A DNA stretch of 12,097 bases, from NCBI GenBank assembly GCA_002360295.1, contig DEQI01000361.1:1-12097 (forward strand). Reading direction: 5' to 3'. Made by a program: the position numbers and the translations under genes. The stretch is from Planococcaceae bacterium UBA3370 (GTDB lineage Bacteria; Bacillota; Bacilli; Bacillales_A; Planococcaceae). This document shows, piece by piece, positions 1 to 7,515 of the stretch (the stretch's first letter is position 1; each line of letters opens with the position of its first letter). The notes below the pieces were generated by a model. That model searched no databases and was not told where the DNA came from. It saw only the letters and a program-made list of their open reading frames with translations.

Positions 1-1280
1 ATATTAAAATTATCCGAAAGTAGTAGCCAATTTTGTGGGAATGGTAATCCTAAACGCCAATACGCTATACCTCGCAAATTGTATTTTTTTATTAAATTAA
101 ACTTAGCTTGAATAGATCGAGCATCTTCAAACCAAACAATATGTGATTTGCCCGTTTCCGTATCTACATAAGAAAAATACGGTGCTTGTGCATTCGTATC
201 ATATTGGATGGCCGCATTGTTATTTTTAGCTATTTCAATTGCCCTTTGAGGACTAATTGTTTGAGCACGTGTTTCACCTTGTACAAAAGGCAGTGGCCAG
301 TCATACCCATATAAATTTTGCCCCATCATGATTTTGCTGGCAGGCATTACCGACAGCGCATAATTGATAACCTTTTCCACTTCATTAATTGGAGATACTG
401 CCATTGGCGGGCCCGCAATGTAACCCCATTCATAGGTCATCAATACAACAAAATCTACTATATTACCAACAGCCTGATAATCATGGGCAATTTGCCAAAT
501 TCCTTGCTGGTTAGCACTTGTTTTAGGTGCCAAAGCAGCTGAAACTAAATACCCTTCTGGATGAAATTTTTCTACTGCTCTACTTAAAAATTCAGGATAC
601 GCCTCACGTTGATCTGCTGGCAATGCTTCAAAATCAAAATGAATATCTTTGACATAGCCTAGTTTTTTCGCTTCAACAAGAATATTGTCAAAAAGAAGAT
701 CCTGTACGGCTCTGCTTTGCAAAATATCGGCTGCTAAATCACTACTAAAACTTCCTTCTTCTAAATTTGTGATAACCATCGACATCACTGCACCTGATTG
801 ATGAGCTACTTCTGGAATATCTCCAACAAGTGGTTGTTTTAATGTCCCATCTCTTTTTGCTTCATAACTAAATAATGCTACATACGTTAAATACGGACTG
901 GCTTCCCTTTCTTGATTTAACAATGCTTCTGTTACTGTATTTCCATGTGGTTCTATATAGGCCAGAGACTCCGCATTTCGTTTAGCAATCGGTGGAATAT
1001 ATAACCTTAATCCAACAGGTAATGGCTGATTGGGATTAAGTCCATTCACTTGTGCTAACGTCAAATAGTTCATATTAAATTTTTGTGCAATCGACCATAA
1101 GCTATCGCCCGGCTGAACCATGTAAAAATTCCCGTAAATCGGTATAACAAGTGCTTGCCCTATAACAAGCCGATTGGGTTCTGAAATTTGGTTCGCCTGC
1201 ACAATAACTTGAGTAGACGTTCCATACGCTTGTGCAATACTCCATAAAGACTCACCTGGCGTCACAACATGTATTTGAAT
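1..1280 (-). CDS. LysM-LysM-GH18 spore-type peptidoglycan hydrolase (SleL/YaaH-like), 3' partial
   Basis: Probable N-acetylglucosaminidase of the SleL/YaaH group, which attacks cortex peptidoglycan fragments in spores. Translation shows two N-terminal LysM modules (about residues 2-47, containing HVVTPGESLWSIA, and 50-97, containing YMVQPGDSLWSIA). A GH18 barrel follows, with the acidic motif DIHFDFE around residues 212-218, where E218 is the presumed acid, and the family ending GLPFPQNWLLL close to the left edge. All 426 codons are open and the gene leaves the window in frame, so only a few C-terminal residues are missing; SleL proteins are about 430 aa. Start: a perfect AGGAGG (1293-1288) lies 7 nt before an ATT codon (1280), giving IQIHVV, where homologues typically begin MxIHVV. 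An in-frame ATG at 1298 exists but overlaps that Shine-Dalgarno and has no convincing one of its own. Several paralogues occur in Bacilli, so no symbol is assigned. Confidence 0.9.
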   Translation of the reverse strand, partial: MQIHVVTPGESLWSIAQAYGTSTQVIVQANQISEPNRLVIGQALVIPIYGNFYMVQPGDSLWSIAQKFNMNYLTLAQVNGLNPNQPLPVGLRLYIPPIAKRNAESLAYIEPHGNTVTEALLNQEREASPYLTYVALFSYEAKRDGTLKQPLVGDIPEVAHQSGAVMSMVITNLEEGSFSSDLAADILQSRAVQDLLFDNILVEAKKLGYVKDIHFDFEALPADQREAYPEFLSRAVEKFHPEGYLVSAALAPKTSANQQGIWQIAHDYQAVGNIVDFVVLMTYEWGYIAGPPMAVSPINEVEKVINYALSVMPASKIMMGQNLYGYDWPLPFVQGETRAQTISPQRAIEIAKNNNAAIQYDTNAQAPYFSYVDTETGKSHIVWFEDARSIQAKFNLIKKYNLRGIAYWRLGLPFPQNWLLLSDNFN

Positions 1281-1285
1281 AGTTG

Positions 1286-1293
1286 CTCCTCCT
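1286..1293 (-). promoter_or_regulatory. Strong ribosome binding site that places the start at ATT 1280
   Basis: The minus strand reads AGGAGGAG at 1293-1286. Its AGGAGG core is 7 nt from the ATT codon at 1280-1278. For the alternative ATG at 1298-1296 the site would lie inside the coding sequence and be useless. This favours the unusual ATT initiation codon. Confidence 0.6.
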
Positions 1294-1353
1294 ATCATCA
1301 AAACAGTTCTTACAGTTTATGATGAAAATTTGAAATACATGTTATATATGGGA

Positions 1354-1386
1354 TGAATATTGGAGAAAATGGGTATGGTGATACTA
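1354..1386 (+). promoter_or_regulatory. Possible forespore (sigma F/G-like) promoter for the lipoprotein gene
   Basis: GGTGATACTA (1377-1386) fits the sigma-F -10 pattern GGnnAnAnTA. GATACTA within it is one base from the sigma-G -10 CATACTA. TGAATA at 1354-1359 resembles the matching -35, but the spacing is about 2 nt longer than usual for either factor. No good sigma-A promoter is visible nearby. This is weak evidence. Confidence 0.25.
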
Positions 1387-1414
1387 GTTATTAGGAGAAA
1401 GAGAGGGTATATGT

Positions 1415-1894
1415 ATGAAAAAAAGGACGGCATTTTTTGTAGTATTTTTTAGTTTAGTTTTATTAACTGGATGCAATAAAGCAAAAGAGGATTCGAATGC
1501 TCCAACGAATACACCTACCAATGTAGATGATACGGAGGAAATCGTAACAGATACTACGATTAATACAGAAAACAATCCATTTAATTTCACGCATTTTTCT
1601 TTAGATGTGGAATATGCGAATGCACAAAAGTTTGAAGCGGAATTTAAAAATGAAGCATCTGCTGTAGAGGCCGAATTTGAAGATCATATTCAGAATGAAC
1701 ACTTAAAAGGGAATGCAGCTTATGAAAAGCTAGAGCCCTATTTAGCATCACTCACATTTGATTCTTCTACACAGGATAGTGATGTTATATCACAAGTATT
1801 AAAAGCATTCAATTTATCTGAGGATTATGTAGAATTTGATTTAGATGTACGCTTTAATGACGGTACTAACAAGGAATATAAATTGAAAAAGTAA
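1415..1894 (+). CDS. YusW-like lipoprotein
   Basis: A 159-aa exported lipoprotein. Residues 1-20 form a lipoprotein signal peptide: KKR, a hydrophobic stretch, then lipobox LLTGC with C20 as the lipidated cysteine. A Thr/Asn/Asp-rich linker (about 22-55) leads to a globular domain starting NPFNFTHFSLDVEY and containing GNAAYEKLEPYL and the C-terminal motif VLKAFNLSEDYVEFDLDVRFNDGTNKEYKLKK. This pattern matches what I recall of the YusW family of Bacillus, whose function is unknown. GAGAGG at 1401-1406 lies 8 nt before ATG 1415. The gene is divergent from the LysM-GH18 gene and stands alone, closed by the hairpin at 1898-1939. The cell-surface location is secure; the family name is a recognition from memory and is less so. 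Confidence 0.8.
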   Translation: MKKRTAFFVVFFSLVLLTGCNKAKEDSNAPTNTPTNVDDTEEIVTDTTINTENNPFNFTHFSLDVEYANAQKFEAEFKNEASAVEAEFEDHIQNEHLKGNAAYEKLEPYLASLTFDSSTQDSDVISQVLKAFNLSEDYVEFDLDVRFNDGTNKEYKLKK

Positions 1895-1897
1895 GTA

Positions 1898-1939
1898 AAA
1901 AAGCTCTCTAGGTACAATACAAAACTAGAGGGCTTTTTT
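1898..1939. terminator. Bidirectional rho-independent terminator
   Basis: Arms at 1898-1911 and 1925-1939 pair through CTCTAG/CTAGAG and GC/AAAA-TTTT, with one G/T mismatch or wobble and a 13-nt loop. The plus strand ends in TTTTTT, and the minus strand also ends in a T run. It lies between convergent genes and can stop both the lipoprotein transcript and the ATPase-Toprim transcript. Confidence 0.85.
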
Positions 1940-1964
1940 AAGTTCTTTATGCGTTACTTATTTA

Positions 1965-2690
1965 TCATAAAGATAACTGATCTACCCATTCAAATAATAG
2001 GGGCATATTTGTATTTCGCTGCAACGAATTCACATCATTCATCAATTGACTCCAAGATGCTTCGTACTTTTCCTCATACGGCAAGGCTAAATTAATAGTG
2101 GATATTTTCTTGAAAAAATCTTCCAATGATTCTTCAAGATTTTCTAAAAACTGCTCTGCTTTTTCCACCTTTATTTCATGCTTGGCATTGCGTTCATCCC
2201 ATAATACATGATCGATATTAGTAGAAAAATAATATAGCTGATACGGAATGGCTACTCTGTTTACTTTAAATAGTTGATCTGTTGCCAATGTTCGTATATG
2301 CTTCGATTTAAGCTCATTCCGTTCTTCAATATCTTGTTTTTTCTTATCATCCACTACATAAATCGCTTCATCTGTATATAAATGTCCAGGTGTTTTGTCT
2401 TTGTCCACAATGACATACTTCGTTTCGACAAAACAACCGTCTGCATCTGTCACATGGATAATCGTTAATAAATCTCGCGATAATAACTTATATTTCGTTA
2501 AATAATCTTTAATCACTTGTCCCATTTTCTTTTTTATATTTTCTGATTTCGCATTCCATGCACTTAAAATATCCCCGTATTGTACGGCAATCCTTACATC
2601 AATTTGTGAAAAACGATCCTCTAAATAATCATGAAACACTTCCTGCTCCGTTTGACCTTCAACAATTACTAAAATAACTTTTTTAGTCAT
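1965..2690 (-). CDS. Toprim-like protein, second gene of an ATPase-Toprim pair
   Basis: A 241-aa protein of unknown exact function. The N-terminus, MTKKVILVIVEGQTEQEVF, is a hydrophobic strand followed by EGxTE (E11, E15). A second hydrophobic strand ends in TDADG (D82, D84). This order, strand-E then strand-DxD, is the hallmark of Toprim-type metal-binding nuclease folds such as the OLD C-terminal domain, RloB, DUF4276 and DUF4435/AriB. YYFSTNIDHVLWDERNA (about 153-169) may be a further family motif. An upstream in-frame ATG at 2795 would lie deep inside the preceding gene. ATG 2690 gives an 8-nt overlap (ATGACTAA) with the ATPase stop and has GGAG at 2700-2697, so translational coupling is likely. 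I infer a nuclease or effector partner of the ATPase. The Toprim call rests on motifs only. Confidence 0.75.
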   Translation of the reverse strand: MTKKVILVIVEGQTEQEVFHDYLEDRFSQIDVRIAVQYGDILSAWNAKSENIKKKMGQVIKDYLTKYKLLSRDLLTIIHVTDADGCFVETKYVIVDKDKTPGHLYTDEAIYVVDDKKKQDIEERNELKSKHIRTLATDQLFKVNRVAIPYQLYYFSTNIDHVLWDERNAKHEIKVEKAEQFLENLEESLEDFFKKISTINLALPYEEKYEASWSQLMNDVNSLQRNTNMPLLFEWVDQLSL

Positions 2691-4023
2691 ACGTTTCTCC
2701 CGCTTTTCTGAATGCCCTTTTAATCCGATACGTTTTTGTCTCTTGATATATCTCTTCTTCTTGTCCACCAAGCTGCACTGCTCGTATATAGACATCTCGC
2801 ATATTATTGACTGCTTTTATCCCTTTTAATTGAATATAACGATTATTTTCATTGGTCGTCGTAAACCATAAATTCTTATTGGAAAGTACTTCGAGTAGTC
2901 GTAAATTATGCGATGTAAAAAATAGTTGCCCTTTACCGCTCTCTTCTATAATTGTGAGCAATTCCCCTAGTAAATATTCAAAAACACCGGAATCAAGCTC
3001 ATCAATAACAACACATGCATTCGGATTATTATAAACTGCGATTAAAGCACTTAAAACAGAGATAATTTTCAATATTCCTTCTGATTCTGTCCTTAATGGC
3101 AACTTACGATCTCCCCGTTTAGATAAAAACTCAAAACGAATACCTACTTCTCCGTCATCTAACATTTGCTCAGATATTTTATGAACTTCTACCTCAAGTC
3201 CTGGAACAATCATTGATAATACTTTATTTGTTTGGTGGATCACTGCACTTAATGTATGAAATAATTCTGTTGGCAAAATGGCAGGTGTCTCCAAATTATA
3301 TGGAATAAATCCTCTCCGTTTATCAAGATACACACTAAATGGCATAATATATTTCGTCATAATAAGCGCAATATTATCATTATTAATAATATGCAAATCT
3401 CGGTTAAAATCAGTTGCTATATTTTCAATTAGCATCCATTCATGTTCTTCAAGCTTTTGCTGCAGTAACGATTTTATCTCCTTATGAAATACAAAAGATA
3501 CGCATTCTTTTTCAGCTAGCTGGTTTGCCACTAAAAGTTGAATACGCTCTTCATCTTTCAATTTATACATGGGTGTAGTTCGGATATGTAGATTATTACC
3601 TTCCTTTGAGAGTAACACCTTCATTCGTTTTCCTCGTACATTTTCACGATAGCTTAGCCGCTCAGTCACAGGATAAAGATGCTTTTCCCCTGCTTTTAAA
3701 TGTACTTCATATTGTAGAAAATACTCGCCTCCTGTATTTTTTACGATAAAATCAACAGTCAATTGCATTGTGTCCTTCTCAATATGAATGTACTGACGTT
3801 CAACACTCGGTAGCTTCGTATCACTAACCCACCCAGAAATTAATTGTTTAATGATTTTAAAGGCATCCACAACCGAAGTTTTTCCCGAACCATTTTGCCC
3901 ATAAAGTCCGACAACTGTTGATTTTTTTAAGTCGGTAAATTTAACAGGCAGCTGTATCTCTCCAAATTGTACATTTTTTAAATGTTTAATTTTAATATTC
4001 TTCACTTTCACTATCCGATCCAT
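2683..4023 (-). CDS. ABC/SMC-like AAA ATPase, first gene of an ATPase-Toprim pair
   Basis: A 446-aa cytoplasmic ATPase of the AAA_15/AAA_21 (OLD-like, SMC-head) type. Numbered from the second ATG: Walker A GQNGSGKTS at about 42-50, a signature-like segment TESEGILK at about 312-319, Walker B CVVIDELD at about 337-344 with D341/E342, and a switch His in FTSHN at about 369-373. The central part (about 60-290) is divergent and probably helical or dimer-forming. Two adjacent ATGs occur at 4026 and 4023. AGAGGTG (4035-4029) is 4 nt from the first but 7 nt from the second, so 4023 is preferred. It shares 8 nt with the following Toprim-like gene and both end at the same terminator. Paired ATPase and Toprim proteins are known from anti-phage systems (PARIS AriA/AriB, OLD/Gabija, AbiL-type). 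Assignment to a named system is not possible from sequence alone. Confidence 0.85.
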   Translation of the reverse strand: MDRIVKVKNIKIKHLKNVQFGEIQLPVKFTDLKKSTVVGLYGQNGSGKTSVVDAFKIIKQLISGWVSDTKLPSVERQYIHIEKDTMQLTVDFIVKNTGGEYFLQYEVHLKAGEKHLYPVTERLSYRENVRGKRMKVLLSKEGNNLHIRTTPMYKLKDEERIQLLVANQLAEKECVSFVFHKEIKSLLQQKLEEHEWMLIENIATDFNRDLHIINNDNIALIMTKYIMPFSVYLDKRRGFIPYNLETPAILPTELFHTLSAVIHQTNKVLSMIVPGLEVEVHKISEQMLDDGEVGIRFEFLSKRGDRKLPLRTESEGILKIISVLSALIAVYNNPNACVVIDELDSGVFEYLLGELLTIIEESGKGQLFFTSHNLRLLEVLSNKNLWFTTTNENNRYIQLKGIKAVNNMRDVYIRAVQLGGQEEEIYQETKTYRIKRAFRKAGETYD

Positions 4024-4085
4024 CATTACACCTCTTTTTTCAACATATTATTATCATTAACGGTATAAAATATAACTTTTTTTAA

Positions 4086-4137
4086 ATAATAAAATCCCTC
4101 TTACCATCCAAAACTGCTGTCGGATGATAAAAGGGAT
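4086..4137 (-). terminator. Rho-independent terminator of the SLH-protein gene
   Basis: On the minus strand a 16-bp stem (4137-4122 with 4109-4094, two G-U pairs) encloses a 12-nt loop and is followed by TTTTATTATTT. It lies 17 nt past the stop codon at 4154 and separates this gene from the ATPase-Toprim pair. That pair therefore probably has its own promoter in 4030-4090, where I see no convincing -35/-10. Confidence 0.85.
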
Positions 4138-4153
4138 CCATTATGAATGATGA

Positions 4154-6367
4154 TTAGTAGCGTAAGTAGGAACCTTTTTGAGCAAACTCATAAGCTAGCG
4201 CAATTGTTGATACTGCTAACTCTGCATAGGATACTTCACGGTTAGGATAGAAGTGATTATTTTCGGCTTTTAATAAGCCCATCGCATTCACTAATGCTAC
4301 ATGCCCCGCATACTCTGCTGAAATTTTGTCAGCGTCTTCAAGACCTACTTTATAAATTTCACTATGCTTCGCAGCTTGTTGAAGATCTAAAATACGCACT
4401 TGCCATACCGCAAGCTCTTCACGTGTTAACGGTGCATCAGGATCAAAGCTTTCTTTAGAGAAATCAAGAATTCCAATAGCAACGGCACGCTCTACTACGG
4501 AATAGAGTGGGTGTTTTGAATCTATATCGCCATATGACACGCTGCTACCTTCTCTATTATATCTAAAATCATATTCGTAGAAATAAGTTAAAGATTTAAT
4601 AAGCGTTTTTAGTGCTTCTCCTTTGGAGATAGATGCATTAGCATTAAAGTTTTTCGCATCTTTTACTTCTAATATATTATTACTAATTAAATAGTTTAAT
4701 TCGGCCTTTGCAGTTGGATGTGATACGTCAACCGTTTCTTGTTGAGTTACACCAGTCCATTGTCCTGTACTAGCATCTAAGTAACTCCACTCCTTATCTT
4801 TCACGATAGGTGAATATACTAAATCATAATGATCTTGCTTCGGCTGGTTCACATAACTCAATTTTACATCTAATGCTTCTTGATATAATTTCTTCGCTTC
4901 TTCATTTGAAATGACTTTGTCAATTGAAGGCCAATTCTCAACATTTGCCTGATTAATATACAAGCTATTTAATGTACCATCATCAGCTATACTTACACTA
5001 ATAGAATCACCTGCTACCATTATGCCATTAACAATACGAGGGAAAGTTAAATGGTACGTACCTTGCTCCTCCTCATAATACGGCTCTGTCATTGGTTTTG
5101 CATAGTTTTGTAAATACGATGGAACAAATTCTGTAAGATACGCTATAGCTTTTGCTTCTGCCTCATTCGCTGTTATTTTACTAGCACTATCTTGTTTTTC
5201 TCCATTTTCATCTAAAATACTGTCTTTAATATTGTGATATTGAATGATTTCTCCTGTTTGCTTGTCAAATTCAAGATTCGTTCCATATCCTCCATTTTTA
5301 TAGGAGTACATAAACTGAACTGATATAATCGATTTCCCATTATTTTCATATTCATCTACGCTTTGAATCGCTAACTTCACTTTATCCGATTCAACACTTA
5401 ATAACTCTTCTGCTATCTTCTTCGCTTCTTCAGTTGTAATATTATTATATTTCGGCTGTAGCGGACTTGTTGTTATTTTTTCAATAGTAGTCCTTTTTGG
5501 AGCTGTTACCATGTACCCCGTTGCCTCTTGCCACTGCCCTGTAATGGCATTAATGCTTTTTGTAGAAGGGAGATAAACAAGATTTACATCGGTTTTTCCA
5601 GTTCGATAATTCGTGTTTATTTGATATTGTAAATCTACTGTCAGACTATCTTTGAATTTTTGCAACATCTCGTCTTTATTCTTCACTTTACTTACATCAT
5701 CATAAGTTGGAGATTTGACAGTACTAATATTTTTATAAAAACTAGAAATCTCACCATTCCCTAAAACCGTTACATTCATTGTTTCATTCGCAATTTCTAC
5801 CCCATCTTTTTTCTTCACAAAGTTAAATGAATATCTGATTGGCTCTGTCAGTAAACTGCCACTCCAATAATCATACGGATACGCATTAGTATCTAACTCA
5901 TAATCGGTACTTTTATACATTTGTTGTATGAAAGCAATCGCCGTTTTTTCTGCTTCATCTTTTGTGATTTTACCTGGGAATAGCGCATCCGCTTTATTTT
6001 GCGAATCAAACGAGAAGTACTCCACGTCTAAATCTTCCCCATAAAAATTAATATTTCCATATTCTTCTTTACCATTAACTGTTTTAGAAAAACTTAATGA
6101 ATAACGCAAAGTTTCATCCTCAACAAAATAATGACCTGTGTGTAAATAAAAGTCATTCTCTGTTAAATAGTTAAATTTATTAGGGAAAAGCTCATGAAAC
6201 TTTTTAATTAAATCTTTTTTTGTTACTTCCGTATTAGCAGAAGCAACAACAATGCGGATTTCTTGTGGCTCACTCGTATTTGCTGAGGCCTGTCCAACAG
6301 GCGCTAACAAGCTTAAAGATAAAGCTGAAGCTGTCAGTGCAACACCAAAACTTTTTATTTTAACCAT
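4154..6367 (-). CDS. Secreted YcdB/YcdC-type protein with C-terminal SLH domains
   Basis: A 737-aa exported, cell-wall-anchored protein. Residues 1-29 are a Sec signal peptide (KIK, hydrophobic core, cleavage after ASA29). Residues about 45-545 hold repeated PepSY-like units of the YcdB/YcdC kind: helices such as KITKDEAEKTAIAFI, NITTEEAKKIAEELL and KITANEAEAKAIAYL, each followed by strand pairs and an asp-rich turn (e.g. ISVSIADDGTLNSLYI). Repeated STG-QW phrases occur (about 274-280 and 531-537). The C-terminus has three S-layer homology segments at about 550-595, 612-660 (GDIDSKHP...VAIGILD...FDPDAPLTREELA) and 676-727, which normally bind pyruvylated secondary cell-wall polymer. AGGAGG (6379-6374) lies 6 nt before the ATG. 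The gene is monocistronic. PepSY-type domains often act as protease inhibitors or propeptides, but the role here is unknown. Confidence 0.9.
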   Translation of the reverse strand: MVKIKSFGVALTASALSLSLLAPVGQASANTSEPQEIRIVVASANTEVTKKDLIKKFHELFPNKFNYLTENDFYLHTGHYFVEDETLRYSLSFSKTVNGKEEYGNINFYGEDLDVEYFSFDSQNKADALFPGKITKDEAEKTAIAFIQQMYKSTDYELDTNAYPYDYWSGSLLTEPIRYSFNFVKKKDGVEIANETMNVTVLGNGEISSFYKNISTVKSPTYDDVSKVKNKDEMLQKFKDSLTVDLQYQINTNYRTGKTDVNLVYLPSTKSINAITGQWQEATGYMVTAPKRTTIEKITTSPLQPKYNNITTEEAKKIAEELLSVESDKVKLAIQSVDEYENNGKSIISVQFMYSYKNGGYGTNLEFDKQTGEIIQYHNIKDSILDENGEKQDSASKITANEAEAKAIAYLTEFVPSYLQNYAKPMTEPYYEEEQGTYHLTFPRIVNGIMVAGDSISVSIADDGTLNSLYINQANVENWPSIDKVISNEEAKKLYQEALDVKLSYVNQPKQDHYDLVYSPIVKDKEWSYLDASTGQWTGVTQQETVDVSHPTAKAELNYLISNNILEVKDAKNFNANASISKGEALKTLIKSLTYFYEYDFRYNREGSSVSYGDIDSKHPLYSVVERAVAIGILDFSKESFDPDAPLTREELAVWQVRILDLQQAAKHSEIYKVGLEDADKISAEYAGHVALVNAMGLLKAENNHFYPNREVSYAELAVSTIALAYEFAQKGSYLRY

Positions 6368-6396
6368 ATAATACCTCCTGTAACATATTTAACTAA

Positions 6397-6425
6397 ACTG
6401 TACACTAAAATCATCCCAATGTGAA
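6397..6425 (-). promoter_or_regulatory. Likely sigma-A promoter of the SLH-protein gene
   Basis: On the minus strand TTCACA (6425-6420, 5/6 to TTGACA) is separated by exactly 17 nt from TACAGT (6402-6397, 4/6 to TATAAT). The -10 ends 29 nt before the ATG, leaving a short leader that contains the AGGAGG site. Confidence 0.45.
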
Positions 6426-6550
6426 CAGGTGTTTTCTCGCTTTAACTCAATTCATTAAGCACCCCTTTAGTCTTATATTTTGTCATAGATACTTTTTAAG
6501 TCTGAATAGACCGTTCGCTAACTTATAGGATTTCAGAAATTTACTACCAT

Positions 6551-6585
6551 AAAAAAACCACACCAAGTTTAATCGTTGGCGAGGT
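6551..6585 (-). terminator. Orphan minus-strand terminator
   Basis: On the minus strand about 9-10 base pairs (6585-6576 with 6566-6557, one internal mismatch, one G-U) enclose a 9-nt loop and are followed by seven Ts (6557-6551). No intact minus-strand gene lies upstream, only the short remnant at 6608-6693. It is probably the leftover terminator of a lost gene. Confidence 0.6.
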
Positions 6586-6607
6586 GAATTTATTATTTTT
6601 GCTCTAG

Positions 6608-6693
6608 TTATATTAATTCAATATCGCTAGTACTGGCACAAAAATAGTTATTATCACCTACATCATATGTTGCTTCTGAGTCATTGCTACGTC
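6608..6693 (-). pseudogene. Possible C-terminal remnant of a lost gene
   Basis: A minus-strand frame reads RRSNDSEATYDVGDNNYFCA... and ends IELI-stop at 6608, about 23 nt before the orphan terminator. It has a protein-like composition but no start, and two stop codons lie directly upstream. The position next to a good terminator is the main support. I do not recognise the family. Confidence 0.3.
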
Positions 6694-6725
6694 TTTATTA
6701 AACTATGAGTCTTTTTCTATAATTA

Positions 6726-6755
6726 TGAAGAACAATTATAAAACAATGCATATTA
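6726..6755 (+). promoter_or_regulatory. Possible sigma-G-like promoter of the pseudogene
   Basis: TGAAGA (6726-6731) and CATATTA (6749-6755) are 17 nt apart. Each differs by one base from the sigma-G pattern TGMATA / CATAMTA. If real, the ancestral gene was expressed in the forespore. Short AT-rich motifs like these arise easily by chance. Confidence 0.25.
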
Positions 6756-6774
6756 CTGGTTCGGAGGTGTAAGT

Positions 6775-7454
6775 GTGAAAATTAAACCATCAATAGAGGT
6801 TATAGACAATTGAATTGAAAACTATGTTCCTGTTAAAGATTTATTCTTTTTATCTCAAAAACCTTCAACATTCACTATTGATTTCAAAGATGTTCTTGTC
6901 ATACATAAGAATGAATTCTTTAGTCATGACGTGCACAAGCAGCTCCATTAGTGTCATAGAGGACTTATATTTCCTTTAACGTTTTTTGAAAATATGAGTA
7001 GTGTGCAGCCTGAATATATAATTGAAGAACAAATCGTCATTCAACGAGCAATGTGGGAACAATGGAATAAAAACTGTAAGGAGCAATTCCTACTAACGAT
7101 GGTGCATGAATGGTGGGATAATAGCGAATGTGAGCCGTTGCCGCCATTTATCGAGGATTTTCTTTTACCTGTTGCCAATAAGTTTGGTACTGTACAAGGT
7201 GCTAACTGCCTTGCTACTGTATTATTTGCCCTTTCTCAATATGTTGAGGTACTAGATGAAAACTTACAGCCAAAAGATATTATTGTATGGAAAGATACGA
7301 ATGGCATCATTCAACATGCAGCCTACCATATGGGCGATAGCTATTTTTTAATAAACATGGACAAACCATGTTTATTCCTTTATTAAAAGAACAACTATAT
7401 AAAGAATGGGAACAACTAACACCCGTTACATATCGTATGAAGGGTTCTTCATAA
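6775..7454 (+). pseudogene. Decayed gene, possible NlpC/P60-like thiol hydrolase, two nonsense codons and a frameshift
   Basis: A GTG at 6775 sits 7 nt after GGAGG (6763-6767), and its frame continues through TGA (6811-6813) and TAG (about 6949-6951) into the uninterrupted segment MSSVQPEYIIEEQ... from 6994. That segment stops at 7386 after an odd ending, DKPCLFLY. One frame over, starting near 7350, the expected continuation appears (HGQTMFIPLLKEQLYKEWEQL...), ending at TAA 7452-7454, just before a hairpin. Full restored length is about 226 aa. The order GANCLATVLF, DIIVWKDTNGIIQHAAYHMGDSYF and HGQTMFI recalls a Cys-His papain-like/NlpC fold, but the family is not recognised with certainty. 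ATG 6994 has no good ribosome binding site, so the 130-aa segment is unlikely to be an independent gene. Confidence 0.7.
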
Positions 7455-7459
7455 AATAC

Positions 7460-7495
7460 AATACCCACTTCCCCTTTTTAGGGAAAGTGGGTATT
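7460..7495. terminator. Terminator-like hairpin between convergent coding remnants
   Basis: Arms 7460-7474 and 7481-7495 form a 15-bp stem with one mismatch around a 6-nt loop (TTTTTA). The T tract is poor on the plus side. On the minus side it is followed by a T-rich TTGTATTTTATG. It starts 6 nt after the pseudogene's restored stop and probably ended both that gene and a minus-strand gene. Confidence 0.55.
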
Positions 7496-7515
7496 GCTAT
7501 GAACTGTATGAACTG

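Larger units (their letters stand above)
6368..6774. other. Gene-poor interval with regulatory DNA and a coding remnant
   Basis: No intact gene. 6368-6430 carries the promoter and leader of the SLH gene. 6431-6550 shows nothing recognisable. 6551-6585 is a minus-strand terminator. 6608-6693 is a possible minus-strand C-terminal remnant. 6720-6774 is the promoter and ribosome-binding region of the plus-strand pseudogene. Confidence 0.6.

Noticed and set aside
318..542. 74-codon plus-strand open frame opposite the GH18 domain
   Set aside because: Lies entirely opposite the conserved catalytic domain of the hydrolase and has no independent signals.
2691..2795. Upstream in-frame ATG (2795) extending the Toprim-like protein by 35 basic residues
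   Set aside because: It lies inside the ATPase gene in another frame. The start at 2690 has its own ribosome binding site and begins exactly at the conserved first strand.
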